The translations under genes were made by a program, and so were the position numbers. Shown one piece after another: positions 28,330 to 37,656 of a stretch of 64,000 nucleotides of DNA. The notes beneath the pieces are model-generated. The model had not been told where the DNA came from. It made no database searches and saw only the letters and a program-made list of their open reading frames with translations. Position 1 is the stretch's first letter. Each line of letters opens with the position of its first letter. This DNA comes from an uncultured Cryomorphaceae bacterium (GTDB taxonomy: Bacteria > Bacteroidota > Bacteroidia > Flavobacteriales > Schleiferiaceae), in NCBI GenBank assembly GCA_937120475.1, contig CAKZJV010000007.1, forward strand, positions 1,070,068-1,134,067. Direction: 5' to 3'.

Positions 28330-29088
28330 TTAAACGTCCAGCCATTGCTTAAAGTCGTTTACCCGGTCACGGCTTACCAGTATGTCATTGTCCTTCATAT
28401 TCCTGATCTTTATCTTTAAGCGGCTACTGCTATAAGTGCGTATGTCTTCTATACTTTCCAGAGCTATCATAAACTTTCGGTTGATGCGGAAAAAGCGTGA
28501 TGGGTCGATCAATGTTTCCAACTGATCCAGGCTGTAATCCACAGGGTAGTTTTTACCGTTTTCCAGTTGAATAAAAGTTCCCTTATTCTCGCTGTAAAAA
28601 GCTAAAATATTGAGCACGTCTATTGGCTTAAGTTGATCGCCTATACGTATAATAAAACGAGTCTTGAAGTTTTGGCCTCCGGCAACCATGGCTTGATGCA
28701 GAGCCTCATAATTCACGGGGGGTTCATTGCTACGGCTTAGTTTTTTGAATTTACTCACGGCCTCCTCCAGGTCAATCGGATCGATCGGTTTCAAGAGGTA
28801 ATCGATGCTATTGAGTTTAAAAGCCTGAATAGCATACTGATCATAGGCTGTGCAGAAAATTACCGGGGTCAGTATTTCACGTTGACGGAATATTTCAAAA
28901 CTCAGGCCGTCTGCCAGGTGAATATCCAGGAAAATGAGATCGGGGGCAGGATTATCATCCAGCCAATCGATAGCCGATTTTACCGTATCAAGGTGGCCGT
29001 GAAAAAAGGCATCCGGTAAAAGTTCCCGCAGCAAACGCTTCAACCGATCTGCGGCCGGCCTTTCGTCTTCAATAATCAGTACGTTCAT
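28330..29088 (-). CDS. LytTR-family response regulator
   Basis: 252-residue DNA-binding response regulator. The start at 29088 (MNVLIIEDE) is chosen over an in-frame codon at 29124 because it begins the receiver fold exactly and its ATG overlaps the kinase stop codon (ATGA). The receiver domain has D55 as phosphoacceptor (DLIFLDIHLADG) and the switch residues FCTAYD and LLKPID. The LytTR domain follows from about residue 150 (KTRFIIRIGDQLKPIDV to SRDRVNDFKQWL). It is co-translated with its histidine kinase, and probably controls genes linked to the adjacent TonB receptor, an inference from the operon. Confidence 0.95.
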   Translation of the reverse strand: MNVLIIEDERPAADRLKRLLRELLPDAFFHGHLDTVKSAIDWLDDNPAPDLIFLDIHLADGLSFEIFRQREILTPVIFCTAYDQYAIQAFKLNSIDYLLKPIDPIDLEEAVSKFKKLSRSNEPPVNYEALHQAMVAGGQNFKTRFIIRIGDQLKPIDVLNILAFYSENKGTFIQLENGKNYPVDYSLDQLETLIDPSRFFRINRKFMIALESIEDIRTYSSSRLKIKIRNMKDNDILVSRDRVNDFKQWLDV

Positions 29089-30149
29089 TGCACCACCGCT
29101 TTGAGTTTTAAAATCGGCAGACATACGGTAAAGTCACGCTCGTTTTGGGTGACTTTAACCTCCTTCCCTGACAGTAAATGGTAACGCTCCCTTATATTTT
29201 TAAGGCCGATACCGCTGGGGGTTTCTCCTTCCATGGAGCGCGCTTGCACATTGTTGCTGATACAAAGCTGATCCGCTTTGCGAAACACTTTGATTTTTAA
29301 GGGTTTGTTTTGTGACACTTCATTGTGCTTAATGGCATTTTCAAGGCACAATTGCAGGGCCAGGGGTGGTATCTGCTCGTTGGCTTCCGCTGAAACTTCT
29401 ATTTCGGTAATCAGGCGATCTTCAAAACGCAGTTGTTGTAAAAAAAGGTAGCGTTTTGCGAACTGCAACTCCTGGTCAAGACTCACCACTTCCTCTTGCT
29501 GCACATCCAGCACATAACGGTAAAAGCGCGATAACTGCTGAATATAATCGGCTGCCTTATTTTGATCCTCATAAACTATGTTGGCCAACACGTTTAAGGA
29601 ATTGAACAAAAAATGCGGGTTCAGTTGATCCTTCAATATCTGGTATTGGCCCGCATATCTTTCGGCCCGTAATTTTTCGGCATCCACCGCGGCCTGCCGC
29701 CATTCCATTAAAAACGAACGGCTGGTAAAGAAAAAGGTAATAAAGTAAGCCACAATTACCGGGTTATACGTTTGTTCCACCAATTGATCCCAGGGTATTT
29801 GGCTCAGGGTAAAATTCCCGAAAGCCCAGTGAAACAGGAACACCACTACAAAGGAGGCCAGAAAGGAATACACCGCTATTACCAGCACCACCAACCAGAA
29901 ACGTTTCAGAGGAGCTTTGGTCCACGGAATGTATTGATTCATCCACTCTTCCAACAAACCGATTCCGCTGCTCAGGGCCAGGGACAGTAAAAAAGAATAT
30001 AGCCAGGTATAGGCCCCTTCGCTCCATAAGTCGGGATTGAAAAAACAGGAGGAACAGAAAAAAAATGTAATACCCAATGCGATTATAGCATTGATGACCA
30101 GGTACTTTCCGAAGTTTTTAAATGATATTACAATGTGATCCAGCAACAT
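29085..30149 (-). CDS. LytS-type sensor histidine kinase
   Basis: 354-residue membrane kinase. About four membrane helices lie in residues 15-145, with very short outside loops and no periplasmic sensor domain. A coiled segment leads to the His_kinase domain, phosphoacceptor H179 in LNPHFLFNSLN. The ATP-binding part has the N box ALQLCLENAIKHN and G box GIGLKNIRERY. Family members partner with LytTR regulators, and the next gene overlaps it by 4 bases. It follows the small secreted protein by 53 bases. What it senses is unknown; the receptor and secreted protein encoded upstream are candidates. Confidence 0.95.
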   Translation of the reverse strand: MLLDHIVISFKNFGKYLVINAIIALGITFFFCSSCFFNPDLWSEGAYTWLYSFLLSLALSSGIGLLEEWMNQYIPWTKAPLKRFWLVVLVIAVYSFLASFVVVFLFHWAFGNFTLSQIPWDQLVEQTYNPVIVAYFITFFFTSRSFLMEWRQAAVDAEKLRAERYAGQYQILKDQLNPHFLFNSLNVLANIVYEDQNKAADYIQQLSRFYRYVLDVQQEEVVSLDQELQFAKRYLFLQQLRFEDRLITEIEVSAEANEQIPPLALQLCLENAIKHNEVSQNKPLKIKVFRKADQLCISNNVQARSMEGETPSGIGLKNIRERYHLLSGKEVKVTQNERDFTVCLPILKLKAVVQ

Positions 30150-30202
30150 AGTGGTAGTGGTTAGTCCCGGTTCCTAGCGGAACCAGGCTTGAAATTTACA
30201 TT

Positions 30203-30862
30203 TTATTCTTCGGTGCTTTGGCAGGCTTTGCTCACCTGTTCTGCCATACCCTTGCCCCAATGCGGCTGAATACCACGGTTGGTTTGAGCCTCTTTTTCAA
30301 AAAGCTGAAGGCTGCCTTGTACCATTGCACAGGCTTCATCGGTACCTGATTTAAAAAACTGGGCGGTACCGTATTTCATACGGCCCATCAGTAGCATAGC
30401 CCGTGGATTGTCGGGGTTCAGCTCCATGGCTTCACCAAATAGTTTCATAACCGTAGCGGTCATAAACGGACCTCGTATAGCGGGCTTCACCGAAAGCTTG
30501 GCCATTTTAGCATAGCCCTGTAAGGCCACCACCTCCGAATTATCGGGCGACCGTTCGGCAGCTTCATCCGCAAATTCCTCAGCCTGATCAAGGTAAGCGT
30601 CCCTTTCATCATCAGACAAGCCTTTTTGAAAACTCATAATGGTGTAAATAAATCCGCTGTAATAAGCGGGCAGCCATTCATTTTTGTTCATTTCCGAGAT
30701 ACGCGAAAACGTATTGGCCACCGCCTGGAATTGTTCCAGGCTTTCCGCATCCTTCATCAGTTGGATGTTGGTTTCCATGGCTTGGGTGTAAGCATCGTTG
30801 CCGGCCTGGGCCTTAATACCCATTCCGATGGCAAGGGCTAAAAAAAGAAAGGTAGTTTTCAT
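30203..30862 (-). CDS. Secreted TPR-like helical protein of unknown function
   Basis: 219-residue protein with a signal peptide (MKTTFLFLALAIGMGIKAQA). The rest is helical, with TPR-like spacing (ERSPDNSEVVALQGYAKMAK; AMELNPDNPRAMLLMGRMKY). No enzyme motif is seen. Two cysteines occur near the C-terminus. It lies 18 bases after the TonB-dependent receptor gene and 53 bases before the kinase gene, all on one strand. A periplasmic partner of the receptor or a ligand sensor for the kinase would fit, but this is inference. Confidence 0.8.
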   Translation of the reverse strand: MKTTFLFLALAIGMGIKAQAGNDAYTQAMETNIQLMKDAESLEQFQAVANTFSRISEMNKNEWLPAYYSGFIYTIMSFQKGLSDDERDAYLDQAEEFADEAAERSPDNSEVVALQGYAKMAKLSVKPAIRGPFMTATVMKLFGEAMELNPDNPRAMLLMGRMKYGTAQFFKSGTDEACAMVQGSLQLFEKEAQTNRGIQPHWGKGMAEQVSKACQSTEE

Positions 30863-30880
30863 GATTTTAAAGTTTAACGT

Positions 30881-33022
30881 TTACAGATTATTGAGTTGGT
30901 TGGCCGATTTATCTTCGGATATGGTGATAAAAAGACCGATAAAGAAAAAGTGTTTGGCCCCCTGTATCATAGGCAGGGAAGCATAGTTACCGTTGGCATC
31001 CGGCTGTTCGGAGTAGCGGTAACCGAATAGATTATCACGCCCCAGAACATTGGTTACCGCGGCATGCAGAATGATATTCTGGCGATGCAGGTAACTCCAG
31101 CTCAGGCTTAAATTGCTGAAGTTGGGCGAAACCGATTCCTGTTCACCAACCTTATTGGGATTATCGTAGGGCAGGCCACTGTTCCAGCTCCAGCTACCAC
31201 CTATTTGTGATTTCAATGACGAAACAAAGTGTTTAGCTACTACCGAAAGGTTGTGTTCAGGAGCGAAAGAGGGTTGTACGGCCTGGCTGAAACTGCCGTA
31301 CCTACGCTGGCTTTGCACCCAGGAATAGGTGATCCAGTAATCGGTATTTTTCAGGGTTTTGCGGTCACGGTAAAACACATCCACTCCCCGGGCATAGCCG
31401 TATCCATCGTTGGTAAAATCCCCGCCAGTACCATTTACCACCAACTGCCCGTACTCTTTGTGAAAGGCTTCCGCACGCAGGGTATATCCCTCTTTGGCAA
31501 AAAGATAATTTACAATGTAGTGCTGCGCCCGGGTATGGTTTAGTTGGCGGTCCTGTACACGGTATTGATCTTCCGCATCCTGGTTAAAAGAACCGTAGGC
31601 CACGGAAAACTGTGATCTTTCGTCCAGCTTGTAAGCAGCGGACAGGCGTGGCGACAGGTAAAACCGTTGGTTGAGATCATCATACTCGGCCCTTGCTCCT
31701 ACCCGGGCCGCCCAATCGCTGGAAAAATAATAGTTGGCCTCGGTAAAAGCCGCGCTTAAATTACCCTGCAAAGACCGGTGGTGATTCTGTTCCGGTTGCG
31801 CTTCACGGTAGTATTGAATAAAATGCTCGGCACCGTTTACCCAATTGAAACGGTCATTGTGAAAATAGGTGTATTTGGCCTTGAAATGCGCCAAACGTTG
31901 GTGGCGTTCCAACTGCAGGGTATCAATATTCAGTACATCAAGGTTATTGGAAAGGCTGCTACCTCCTTCCAGCAACCACTTGTCACCCGTCTTTTTACGG
32001 GCACTCAGGTTTACAAAATCATAATTGTTCGTGATTTTAATATGCTGGCCACGATCGTTTTGGCCCGGTACTTTTTGCCAAAGGTCTAAACCCGATTGTT
32101 GATGACTGTAAAAGGCTTTCAGCAAACCATCCTTGCCCCATTTATGACGATACTGGCCCTCGGCATTTAAAGAGGAAGGTGCCCTTTCCCAATCAAAGTC
32201 TTGGGGCACCAGCGATTGGTAAGGGGCCAGGTCAAAATAGCTGAGTGATATGGTTCCCGATGACTTTTTTCCGCTCTGAGTATGGCCGAGGCTCCCCCCC
32301 ACCGTCATTAAGGATATATCGGTTTGGGTGCGCACCGGCATATCCACCGTATTTAAAACCAACGCAGAAGAAAGTGCCTGGCCGAATTCAGCCGAGTAAC
32401 CACCGGTACTGAAAAAGGTACCCTTGAACAACAAGGGGCTGAAGCGGGTACGGGTGGGGACACCTGAAGTAGAAGTACCGTAGGCATTGCCTACTTTCAG
32501 ACCGTCAAAAAAGATAGCCGTTTCCGTAGCATCGCCACCTCGCACAAAAAGACGGCCATCATTACCAATGGTAGAAGTACCCGGTAGGGTGCTCAGTGCT
32601 CCCACCACATCACCTAAGGCACCGGAAGTGGTTACAATATCCAATGGTTTTACCACCACTGAACGTTTTTCATCACTGGCCTCCATGCTGCCAGCGGTAA
32701 TATTTACTGCATTGAGCTGACTTATGGTTTCACGCAGCTTTATGTTCAGCCGGATATTTGCCTGATCACAATCTACCGCCTGCTCATGGGTATGGTATCC
32801 CATAGCCGATATTACCAAAGTTTGTGAGCCTTCAAGCGTACTGCTAAAGCGGAAAGCCCCCTCTGAATTGGTGGAGCTCCCGTCATAACTATCCTTTAAA
32901 TAAACATTGGCACCGGGAATGTTACGACCTTTAGAGTCACTTACCGTTCCGCTCAATTGGGTTTGGGCGTGAACGAAAAAAGACAGTAGCAGGGTGATAA
33001 TGATGATAAGCTGGCGAAGCAT
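30881..33022 (-). CDS. TonB-dependent outer membrane receptor
   Basis: 713-residue outer membrane receptor. After a signal peptide (residues 1-19) comes a CarboxypepD_reg-like beta-sandwich (LSGTVSDSKGRNIPGANVYL, ISAMGYHTHEQ), then the plug domain (DVVGALSTLPGTSTIGNDGR, LFVRGGDATETAIFFDGLKV) and a beta-barrel ending in an aromatic-rich strand. It is rather short for a SusC-like protein and no SusD-like gene follows, so it is an ordinary TBDT; the substrate cannot be read from sequence. It is first in a four-gene row with the helical protein, LytS kinase and LytTR regulator. A near-consensus promoter precedes it. Confidence 0.93.
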   Translation of the reverse strand: MLRQLIIIITLLLSFFVHAQTQLSGTVSDSKGRNIPGANVYLKDSYDGSSTNSEGAFRFSSTLEGSQTLVISAMGYHTHEQAVDCDQANIRLNIKLRETISQLNAVNITAGSMEASDEKRSVVVKPLDIVTTSGALGDVVGALSTLPGTSTIGNDGRLFVRGGDATETAIFFDGLKVGNAYGTSTSGVPTRTRFSPLLFKGTFFSTGGYSAEFGQALSSALVLNTVDMPVRTQTDISLMTVGGSLGHTQSGKKSSGTISLSYFDLAPYQSLVPQDFDWERAPSSLNAEGQYRHKWGKDGLLKAFYSHQQSGLDLWQKVPGQNDRGQHIKITNNYDFVNLSARKKTGDKWLLEGGSSLSNNLDVLNIDTLQLERHQRLAHFKAKYTYFHNDRFNWVNGAEHFIQYYREAQPEQNHHRSLQGNLSAAFTEANYYFSSDWAARVGARAEYDDLNQRFYLSPRLSAAYKLDERSQFSVAYGSFNQDAEDQYRVQDRQLNHTRAQHYIVNYLFAKEGYTLRAEAFHKEYGQLVVNGTGGDFTNDGYGYARGVDVFYRDRKTLKNTDYWITYSWVQSQRRYGSFSQAVQPSFAPEHNLSVVAKHFVSSLKSQIGGSWSWNSGLPYDNPNKVGEQESVSPNFSNLSLSWSYLHRQNIILHAAVTNVLGRDNLFGYRYSEQPDANGNYASLPMIQGAKHFFFIGLFITISEDKSANQLNNL

Positions 33023-33041
33023 GGTTTGTAAAAGTTTGAAT

Positions 33042-33072
33042 CGAAAGTAGATAGCCTCCGCACGCAGCTCAA
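33042..33072 (-). promoter_or_regulatory. Possible promoter of the TonB receptor operon
   Basis: On the minus strand TTG (plus 33070-33072) and TACTTTCG (33042-33049, one mismatch) are 20 bases apart, about 20 bases before the ATG. A small inverted repeat ACTACC-GGTT-GGTAGT (33079-33094) sits just upstream and might be an operator. Confidence 0.45.
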
Positions 33073-33156
33073 AAGAAAACTACCGGTTGGTAGTATTGGA
33101 GGGATGAATCGTTATATAGCCCGACCAATCGGAAAGCTATTTCATTATCAATCGCT

Positions 33157-33164
33157 TACTTTTG
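33157..33164 (+). promoter_or_regulatory. -7 promoter element of rmlC
   Basis: TACTTTTG is a perfect TAnnTTTG and ends 5 bases before the ATG at 33170, implying a transcript with almost no leader. It supports that ATG rather than an in-frame one at 33104, which would lie upstream of the box. Confidence 0.5.
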
Positions 33165-33169
33165 CAGCC

Positions 33170-33724
33170 ATGAAGATTATTGAGACCGGAATTCCCGATT
33201 TAGTGGAAATAATCCCCAACGTTTTTGGAGACGAACGCGGCTACTTTTTTGAGTCGTACAACCAAAAAAACTTTGCCGAAAAAGGCTTGAATATGCAATT
33301 CGTGCAGGATAATCAATCCCTTTCCAGCCGTGGTGTATTGCGAGGACTGCACTTTCAGGCACCACCATTTGCGCAGGGCAAGCTGGTGCGTGTATTAACT
33401 GGCTCAGTTTTGGATGTGGCCGTGGACATCCGTAAGGGCTCACCCACTTATGGCCAACACTATAGCGTGGTTTTATCGGGTGAAAACAAAAAAATGTTTT
33501 GGATACCGGAAGGCTTTGCCCACGGTTTTGCTACCCTTGAGGATGACACGATATTTTGCTACAAATGCACCGGGTATTACCATAAAGAAGCGGAAGGCTG
33601 CATTTTATGGAATGACCCCGAACTGGCCATAAACTGGGGCCTGGATGATCCCATGCTATCGGAGAAAGACCAGCAGGGCGAATTACTGAGGAACTTTAAA
33701 ACACCTTTTACACGAAATGAGTAG
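33170..33724 (+). CDS. rmlC: dTDP-4-dehydrorhamnose 3,5-epimerase
   Basis: Converts dTDP-4-keto-6-deoxyglucose to dTDP-4-keto-L-rhamnose, a step towards dTDP-L-rhamnose for surface polysaccharide. The 184-residue protein has the cupin fold with the motifs GDERGYFFESYNQ, SRGVLRGLHFQ (catalytic His), GSVLDVAVDIRKGSPTYG and IPEGFAHGFATLEDD. The start at 33170 matches the family start and the promoter box; an in-frame codon at 33104 would add 22 unconserved residues. rmlA, B and D are not in the window. The 3' end overlaps the lytic transglycosylase gene by 8 bases. Confidence 0.96.
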   Translation: MKIIETGIPDLVEIIPNVFGDERGYFFESYNQKNFAEKGLNMQFVQDNQSLSSRGVLRGLHFQAPPFAQGKLVRVLTGSVLDVAVDIRKGSPTYGQHYSVVLSGENKKMFWIPEGFAHGFATLEDDTIFCYKCTGYYHKEAEGCILWNDPELAINWGLDDPMLSEKDQQGELLRNFKTPFTRNE

Positions 33725-34739
33725 ATTTTTACAAATTATAGGACTGGTGAGCGTACTGGTGGTTACCATTTGCTTTTTTTCATTCTTTACCTTTCCTGAA
33801 GATACGGATGATAAAACCTTTAAGTCAAATTTTAACCGCGATTATAATATTTACGCCCTCAGCCTTCCTGAAGATGTAACCTTTGCGGGCGAGTTTGTAC
33901 CGCTTATAGACCCGGATATCAACGAGCGTTTTGACCGGGAATTACTGGTAAACACCTACTGGCAATCGCAAACCTTATTGTTTTTCAAACGTACCGGGCG
34001 CTATTACAGTGACATTGAGAAAGTGCTTAAGAAGTACGATATCCCCGAAGACTTTAAATACCTCGCTCTCATAGAAAGTGGTTATACCAATGTGGTATCT
34101 CCGGCCGGGGCTACGGGCTTTTGGCAAATACTGGAAAGTACCGGTAAACGTTACGGCCTGGAGATTAACAAGGAAGTGGATGAACGCTACCACCTTATTA
34201 AATCTACCGAAGCGGCCTGTAAATACCTGCGTGAAGCTTACGGGGAGTTTGGCAACTGGACTTTAGCCGCAGCCTCTTACAATATGGGCATTGCCGGGCT
34301 AAAAAAACAAATGGAAAGGCAAAAGGCCAAAAGTTACTATGACCTTACCCTGAACAGTGAAACGGCCCGCTATATCTTCCGCATACTGGCCGCCAAGGAA
34401 ATTATGGAGAATCCGGAAAAGTACGGCTTTCACCTGCGGGACAAGGATATTTACACCCCCATACCCACTTATACAATTAAGGTGGATACCGCTATCGCGG
34501 ATTTCGGTGACTTTGCCCGTAAATTGGGAATCAATTACCGCATACTGAAATATCACAACCCCTGGTTGCGCTATGAATACCTGCCCAACCCGGAGGGCAG
34601 AACTTACGAAATAGAGATTCCTAAAAGAGGCAATTACTGGATAAAGGAGGGTGACGAAGAACTGCCGGATGAGTACGAATCGGACGGTGACGTTCCTCAA
34701 CCTATTTCAGATACCACGGGCACCGCAAAAGAGCAGTAA
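33717..34739 (+). CDS. Membrane-bound lytic transglycosylase (SLT domain)
   Basis: Cleaves peptidoglycan glycan strands between MurNAc and GlcNAc. The 340-residue protein has an N-terminal membrane anchor or signal (about residues 5-24). The SLT domain has catalytic E120 (LALIESGY), AGATGFWQILESTGKRYGL and LAAASYNMGIAGL. It resembles the catalytic part of MltD, and the C-terminal 80 residues may hold one degenerate LysM-like segment (YTIKVDTAIADFGDFARKLG). It overlaps rmlC by 8 bases, so the two are co-expressed. Confidence 0.92.
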   Translation: MSRFLQIIGLVSVLVVTICFFSFFTFPEDTDDKTFKSNFNRDYNIYALSLPEDVTFAGEFVPLIDPDINERFDRELLVNTYWQSQTLLFFKRTGRYYSDIEKVLKKYDIPEDFKYLALIESGYTNVVSPAGATGFWQILESTGKRYGLEINKEVDERYHLIKSTEAACKYLREAYGEFGNWTLAAASYNMGIAGLKKQMERQKAKSYYDLTLNSETARYIFRILAAKEIMENPEKYGFHLRDKDIYTPIPTYTIKVDTAIADFGDFARKLGINYRILKYHNPWLRYEYLPNPEGRTYEIEIPKRGNYWIKEGDEELPDEYESDGDVPQPISDTTGTAKEQ

Positions 34740-34767
34740 AACATTTCCTTACCCGGCCCGGTTCCTT

Positions 34768-34775
34768 TATTTTTG
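34768..34775 (+). promoter_or_regulatory. -7 promoter element of uvrA
   Basis: TATTTTTG matches TAnnTTTG and lies 23 bases before the uvrA ATG. A TTTC at 34744-34747, 20 bases upstream, may serve as a weak -33 element. Confidence 0.5.
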
Positions 34776-34798
34776 CACTCTTTACGAGTCATCTTTTT

Positions 34799-37645
34799 AT
34801 GCCGGAAGATCAACAGCTTGCCGAGCTCGATCAGATAGAGGTTCTGGGAGCCCGGGTTCATAACCTCAAAAACATTGATGTTACCATACCGCGCAACCAA
34901 CTGGTGGTAATCACCGGTTTGAGTGGCAGTGGTAAATCGTCCCTGGCCTTTGATACCATTTATGCAGAAGGTCAGCGTAGGTATATTGAAACCTTTTCAG
35001 CCTATGCGCGCCAGTTTTTGGGAAACCTGGAACGTCCGGATGTGGATAAGATCAATGGTTTAAGCCCGGTGATTTCCATTGAACAAAAAACCACCTCTAA
35101 AAACCCACGCTCCACCGTGGGAACGGTCACGGAGATTTACGATTTTTTACGCCTTTTATACGCCCGGGCGGCTACGGCCTATTCCTATAACACGGGCGAA
35201 AAAATGGTGAGCTATACCGATGATAAGATACGGGAGCTGATTATTGAAAAATTCAGTGGCAAAAAGGTAAATATACTGGCCCCGCTGATTCGTTCCCGCA
35301 AAGGTCATTACCGCGAGCTCTTCGAGCATATTATTAAACAAGGCTTTTTAAAAGCCCGGGTGGACGGTGAAATAACGGATGTGGAAAAGGGTATGCGGCT
35401 GGACCGTTACAAAACCCACGACATTGAAGTGGTGATAGACCGTTTAAAGGTAGATCCTGATGATGATAAAAGACTCAAGGAATCTATTACCGTAGCCTTA
35501 CAGCAAGGCCAGGGGGTAATGATGGTGTTGGAAAACGGTGCGGAAAGCCCTCAGTTTTTTAGCAGGCACCTGATGTGCCCTACCACCGGAATATCTTATC
35601 CTGAACCGGAGCCCAATACTTTTTCCTTTAACTCTCCTAAGGGAGCGTGCCCACGTTGCAACGGCCTGGGTGAAGTTTCGGAAATCGATATGGAAAAGGT
35701 AATACCCGATCCTGAAAAATCCATACGCAGAGGCGGCCTCGCCCCACTGGGTGAATACAAACGTACCTGGATCTTCAACCAGATTGAGATTATCGGTGAT
35801 AAATATGGTTTTGACATGTCCACACCGGTCAGTGAAATTTCCAAAGAAGGTATGGATGTGATCCTTTACGGCTCAGATGAAGCCTTTGAAGTAGAAAACA
35901 AAAACCTGGGGGTTACCCGTAAGTACAGCATCAACTTTGAAGGGGTGATCAATTTCATCCAAAACCAAAGCGAGGAAACCAAAAGCAAGTCCATAAAACG
36001 CTGGGCCGAAGGCTTTATGAATAAAGTAAGCTGCCCGGAGTGTCAGGGCGACCGCCTGAAGAAGGAATCGCGCCATTTCAAAATCGGTCAACAAAGTATT
36101 GCCGACCTGGCGCGGATGAGTATCGGTAAACTCTTCCATTGGTTTGAAGGCATAGAGGAGGAAATGGACGATAGCCAAAAGGCCATTGCCAAAGAAATAC
36201 TAAAAGAATTGCGCACCCGCTCCAACTTTTTGCTAGATGTGGGACTGGATTACCTCAGCCTCAACCGTCCGGCCCGAAGTCTTTCCGGAGGGGAGGCGCA
36301 GCGCATTCGTTTAGCCACCCAAATTGGTTCGCAGTTGGTCAACGTACTCTATATATTGGATGAGCCCAGCATAGGCTTGCACCAACGTGATAACCACAAG
36401 CTAATCGATTCCTTGAAGGAATTACGGGACGTGGGTAACTCAGTGATTGTAGTGGAACACGACCGGGATATGATAGAAAGTGCCGATTACATTTACGATA
36501 TAGGTCCTTTTGCCGGCAGGCGCGGTGGTGAAGTGGTAGCCAAAGGCTCCCTGGATAACATATTGAAGAGCAATAGCCTTACCGCTCAGTACCTTAACGG
36601 TGAAAAGGAAATTGCGGTACCATCCGAGCGCAGAAAGGGAAACGGGAAAAACATTACCCTGAAGGGGGCCAGGGGGCATAACCTGAAAGACATATCCGTA
36701 AAATTTCCCCTGGGGCAGTTAATCGTGGTAACCGGTGTTTCCGGAAGCGGTAAATCCACCCTGGTCAACGAAACCCTGTACCCCCGGTTAAGCCAGTATT
36801 TTTACGACTCCGTAAAAAAACCATTGGAGCATACCTCGATAAGCGGACTGAAAAATATTGATAAGGTGATTGATATAGACCAATCACCCATCGGGCGTAC
36901 CCCCCGGTCTAATCCCGCCACCTATACCGGTGTGTTGTCCTATATCCGCGATCTTTTCTCAAACCTACCCGAATCCAAGGTTCGTGGCTATAAGCCCGGC
37001 CGCTTTTCGTTTAATGTAAAAGGCGGACGATGTGAAACCTGCGAAGGTGCCGGTATCCGGGTAATTGAAATGAATTTTTTACCAGATGTTTATGTACCCT
37101 GCGAAACCTGCCAGGGCAAACGCTTTAACCGTGAAACGCTGGAAATACGCTATAAAAGCAAGTCCATAGCCGATGTGCTGGATATGAGCGTAAATAGTGC
37201 GGTTGAATTTTTTGAAAGCATACCCCGCATCTACAATAAGCTCAAAACCCTGCGGGACGTAGGGCTGGGCTACATTACCCTCGGTCAGCAATCCACCACC
37301 CTATCGGGCGGTGAGGCACAACGCGTGAAACTGGCTACGGAATTGAGTAAACGCGACACGGGCAAAACACTTTATATTTTAGACGAACCTACCACCGGCC
37401 TCCACTTTGAAGATGTTCGTGTACTTATGGAAGTATTGGATAAATTGGTGGATAAGGGCAATACCGTATTGATAATTGAACATAATATGGATGTTATTAA
37501 GTTAGCCGATCATATTATAGATATTGGTCCGGAAGGTGGTGAAGCTGGTGGAACGGTGGTATTTGAAGGAAGCCCCGAGGAAATCATTAAACACGAAAAA
37601 AGTTACACGGGCCACTTTTTAAAAGCGGAACTGGATCGCCAGTGA
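34799..37645 (+). CDS. uvrA: Excinuclease ABC subunit A
   Basis: Damage-recognising ATPase of nucleotide excision repair, 948 residues. Two ABC modules are complete: Walker A GLSGSGKSS near residue 45 and GVSGSGKST near residue 650, signatures SLSGGEAQRIRLA and TLSGGEAQRVKLA, and Walker B ILDEPSIGLH and ILDEPTTGLH. The C-terminal zinc module is intact (CETCEGAG and CETCQGK). The N-terminal one reads CPTT at the first pair and CPRC at the second, so one of four zinc cysteines is Thr. I believe this is usual in Bacteroidota UvrA. It has its own promoter box and is followed 11 bases later by the LOG gene. Confidence 0.98.
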   Translation: MPEDQQLAELDQIEVLGARVHNLKNIDVTIPRNQLVVITGLSGSGKSSLAFDTIYAEGQRRYIETFSAYARQFLGNLERPDVDKINGLSPVISIEQKTTSKNPRSTVGTVTEIYDFLRLLYARAATAYSYNTGEKMVSYTDDKIRELIIEKFSGKKVNILAPLIRSRKGHYRELFEHIIKQGFLKARVDGEITDVEKGMRLDRYKTHDIEVVIDRLKVDPDDDKRLKESITVALQQGQGVMMVLENGAESPQFFSRHLMCPTTGISYPEPEPNTFSFNSPKGACPRCNGLGEVSEIDMEKVIPDPEKSIRRGGLAPLGEYKRTWIFNQIEIIGDKYGFDMSTPVSEISKEGMDVILYGSDEAFEVENKNLGVTRKYSINFEGVINFIQNQSEETKSKSIKRWAEGFMNKVSCPECQGDRLKKESRHFKIGQQSIADLARMSIGKLFHWFEGIEEEMDDSQKAIAKEILKELRTRSNFLLDVGLDYLSLNRPARSLSGGEAQRIRLATQIGSQLVNVLYILDEPSIGLHQRDNHKLIDSLKELRDVGNSVIVVEHDRDMIESADYIYDIGPFAGRRGGEVVAKGSLDNILKSNSLTAQYLNGEKEIAVPSERRKGNGKNITLKGARGHNLKDISVKFPLGQLIVVTGVSGSGKSTLVNETLYPRLSQYFYDSVKKPLEHTSISGLKNIDKVIDIDQSPIGRTPRSNPATYTGVLSYIRDLFSNLPESKVRGYKPGRFSFNVKGGRCETCEGAGIRVIEMNFLPDVYVPCETCQGKRFNRETLEIRYKSKSIADVLDMSVNSAVEFFESIPRIYNKLKTLRDVGLGYITLGQQSTTLSGGEAQRVKLATELSKRDTGKTLYILDEPTTGLHFEDVRVLMEVLDKLVDKGNTVLIIEHNMDVIKLADHIIDIGPEGGEAGGTVVFEGSPEEIIKHEKSYTGHFLKAELDRQ

Positions 37646-37656
37646 ATTAAGAAAAC

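Noticed and set aside
33079-33094. Inverted repeat ACTACC-GGTT-GGTAGT between the TonB receptor and rmlC
   Set aside because: Six-bp arms can occur by chance in a gap of this size; noted with the promoter but not called as an operator.
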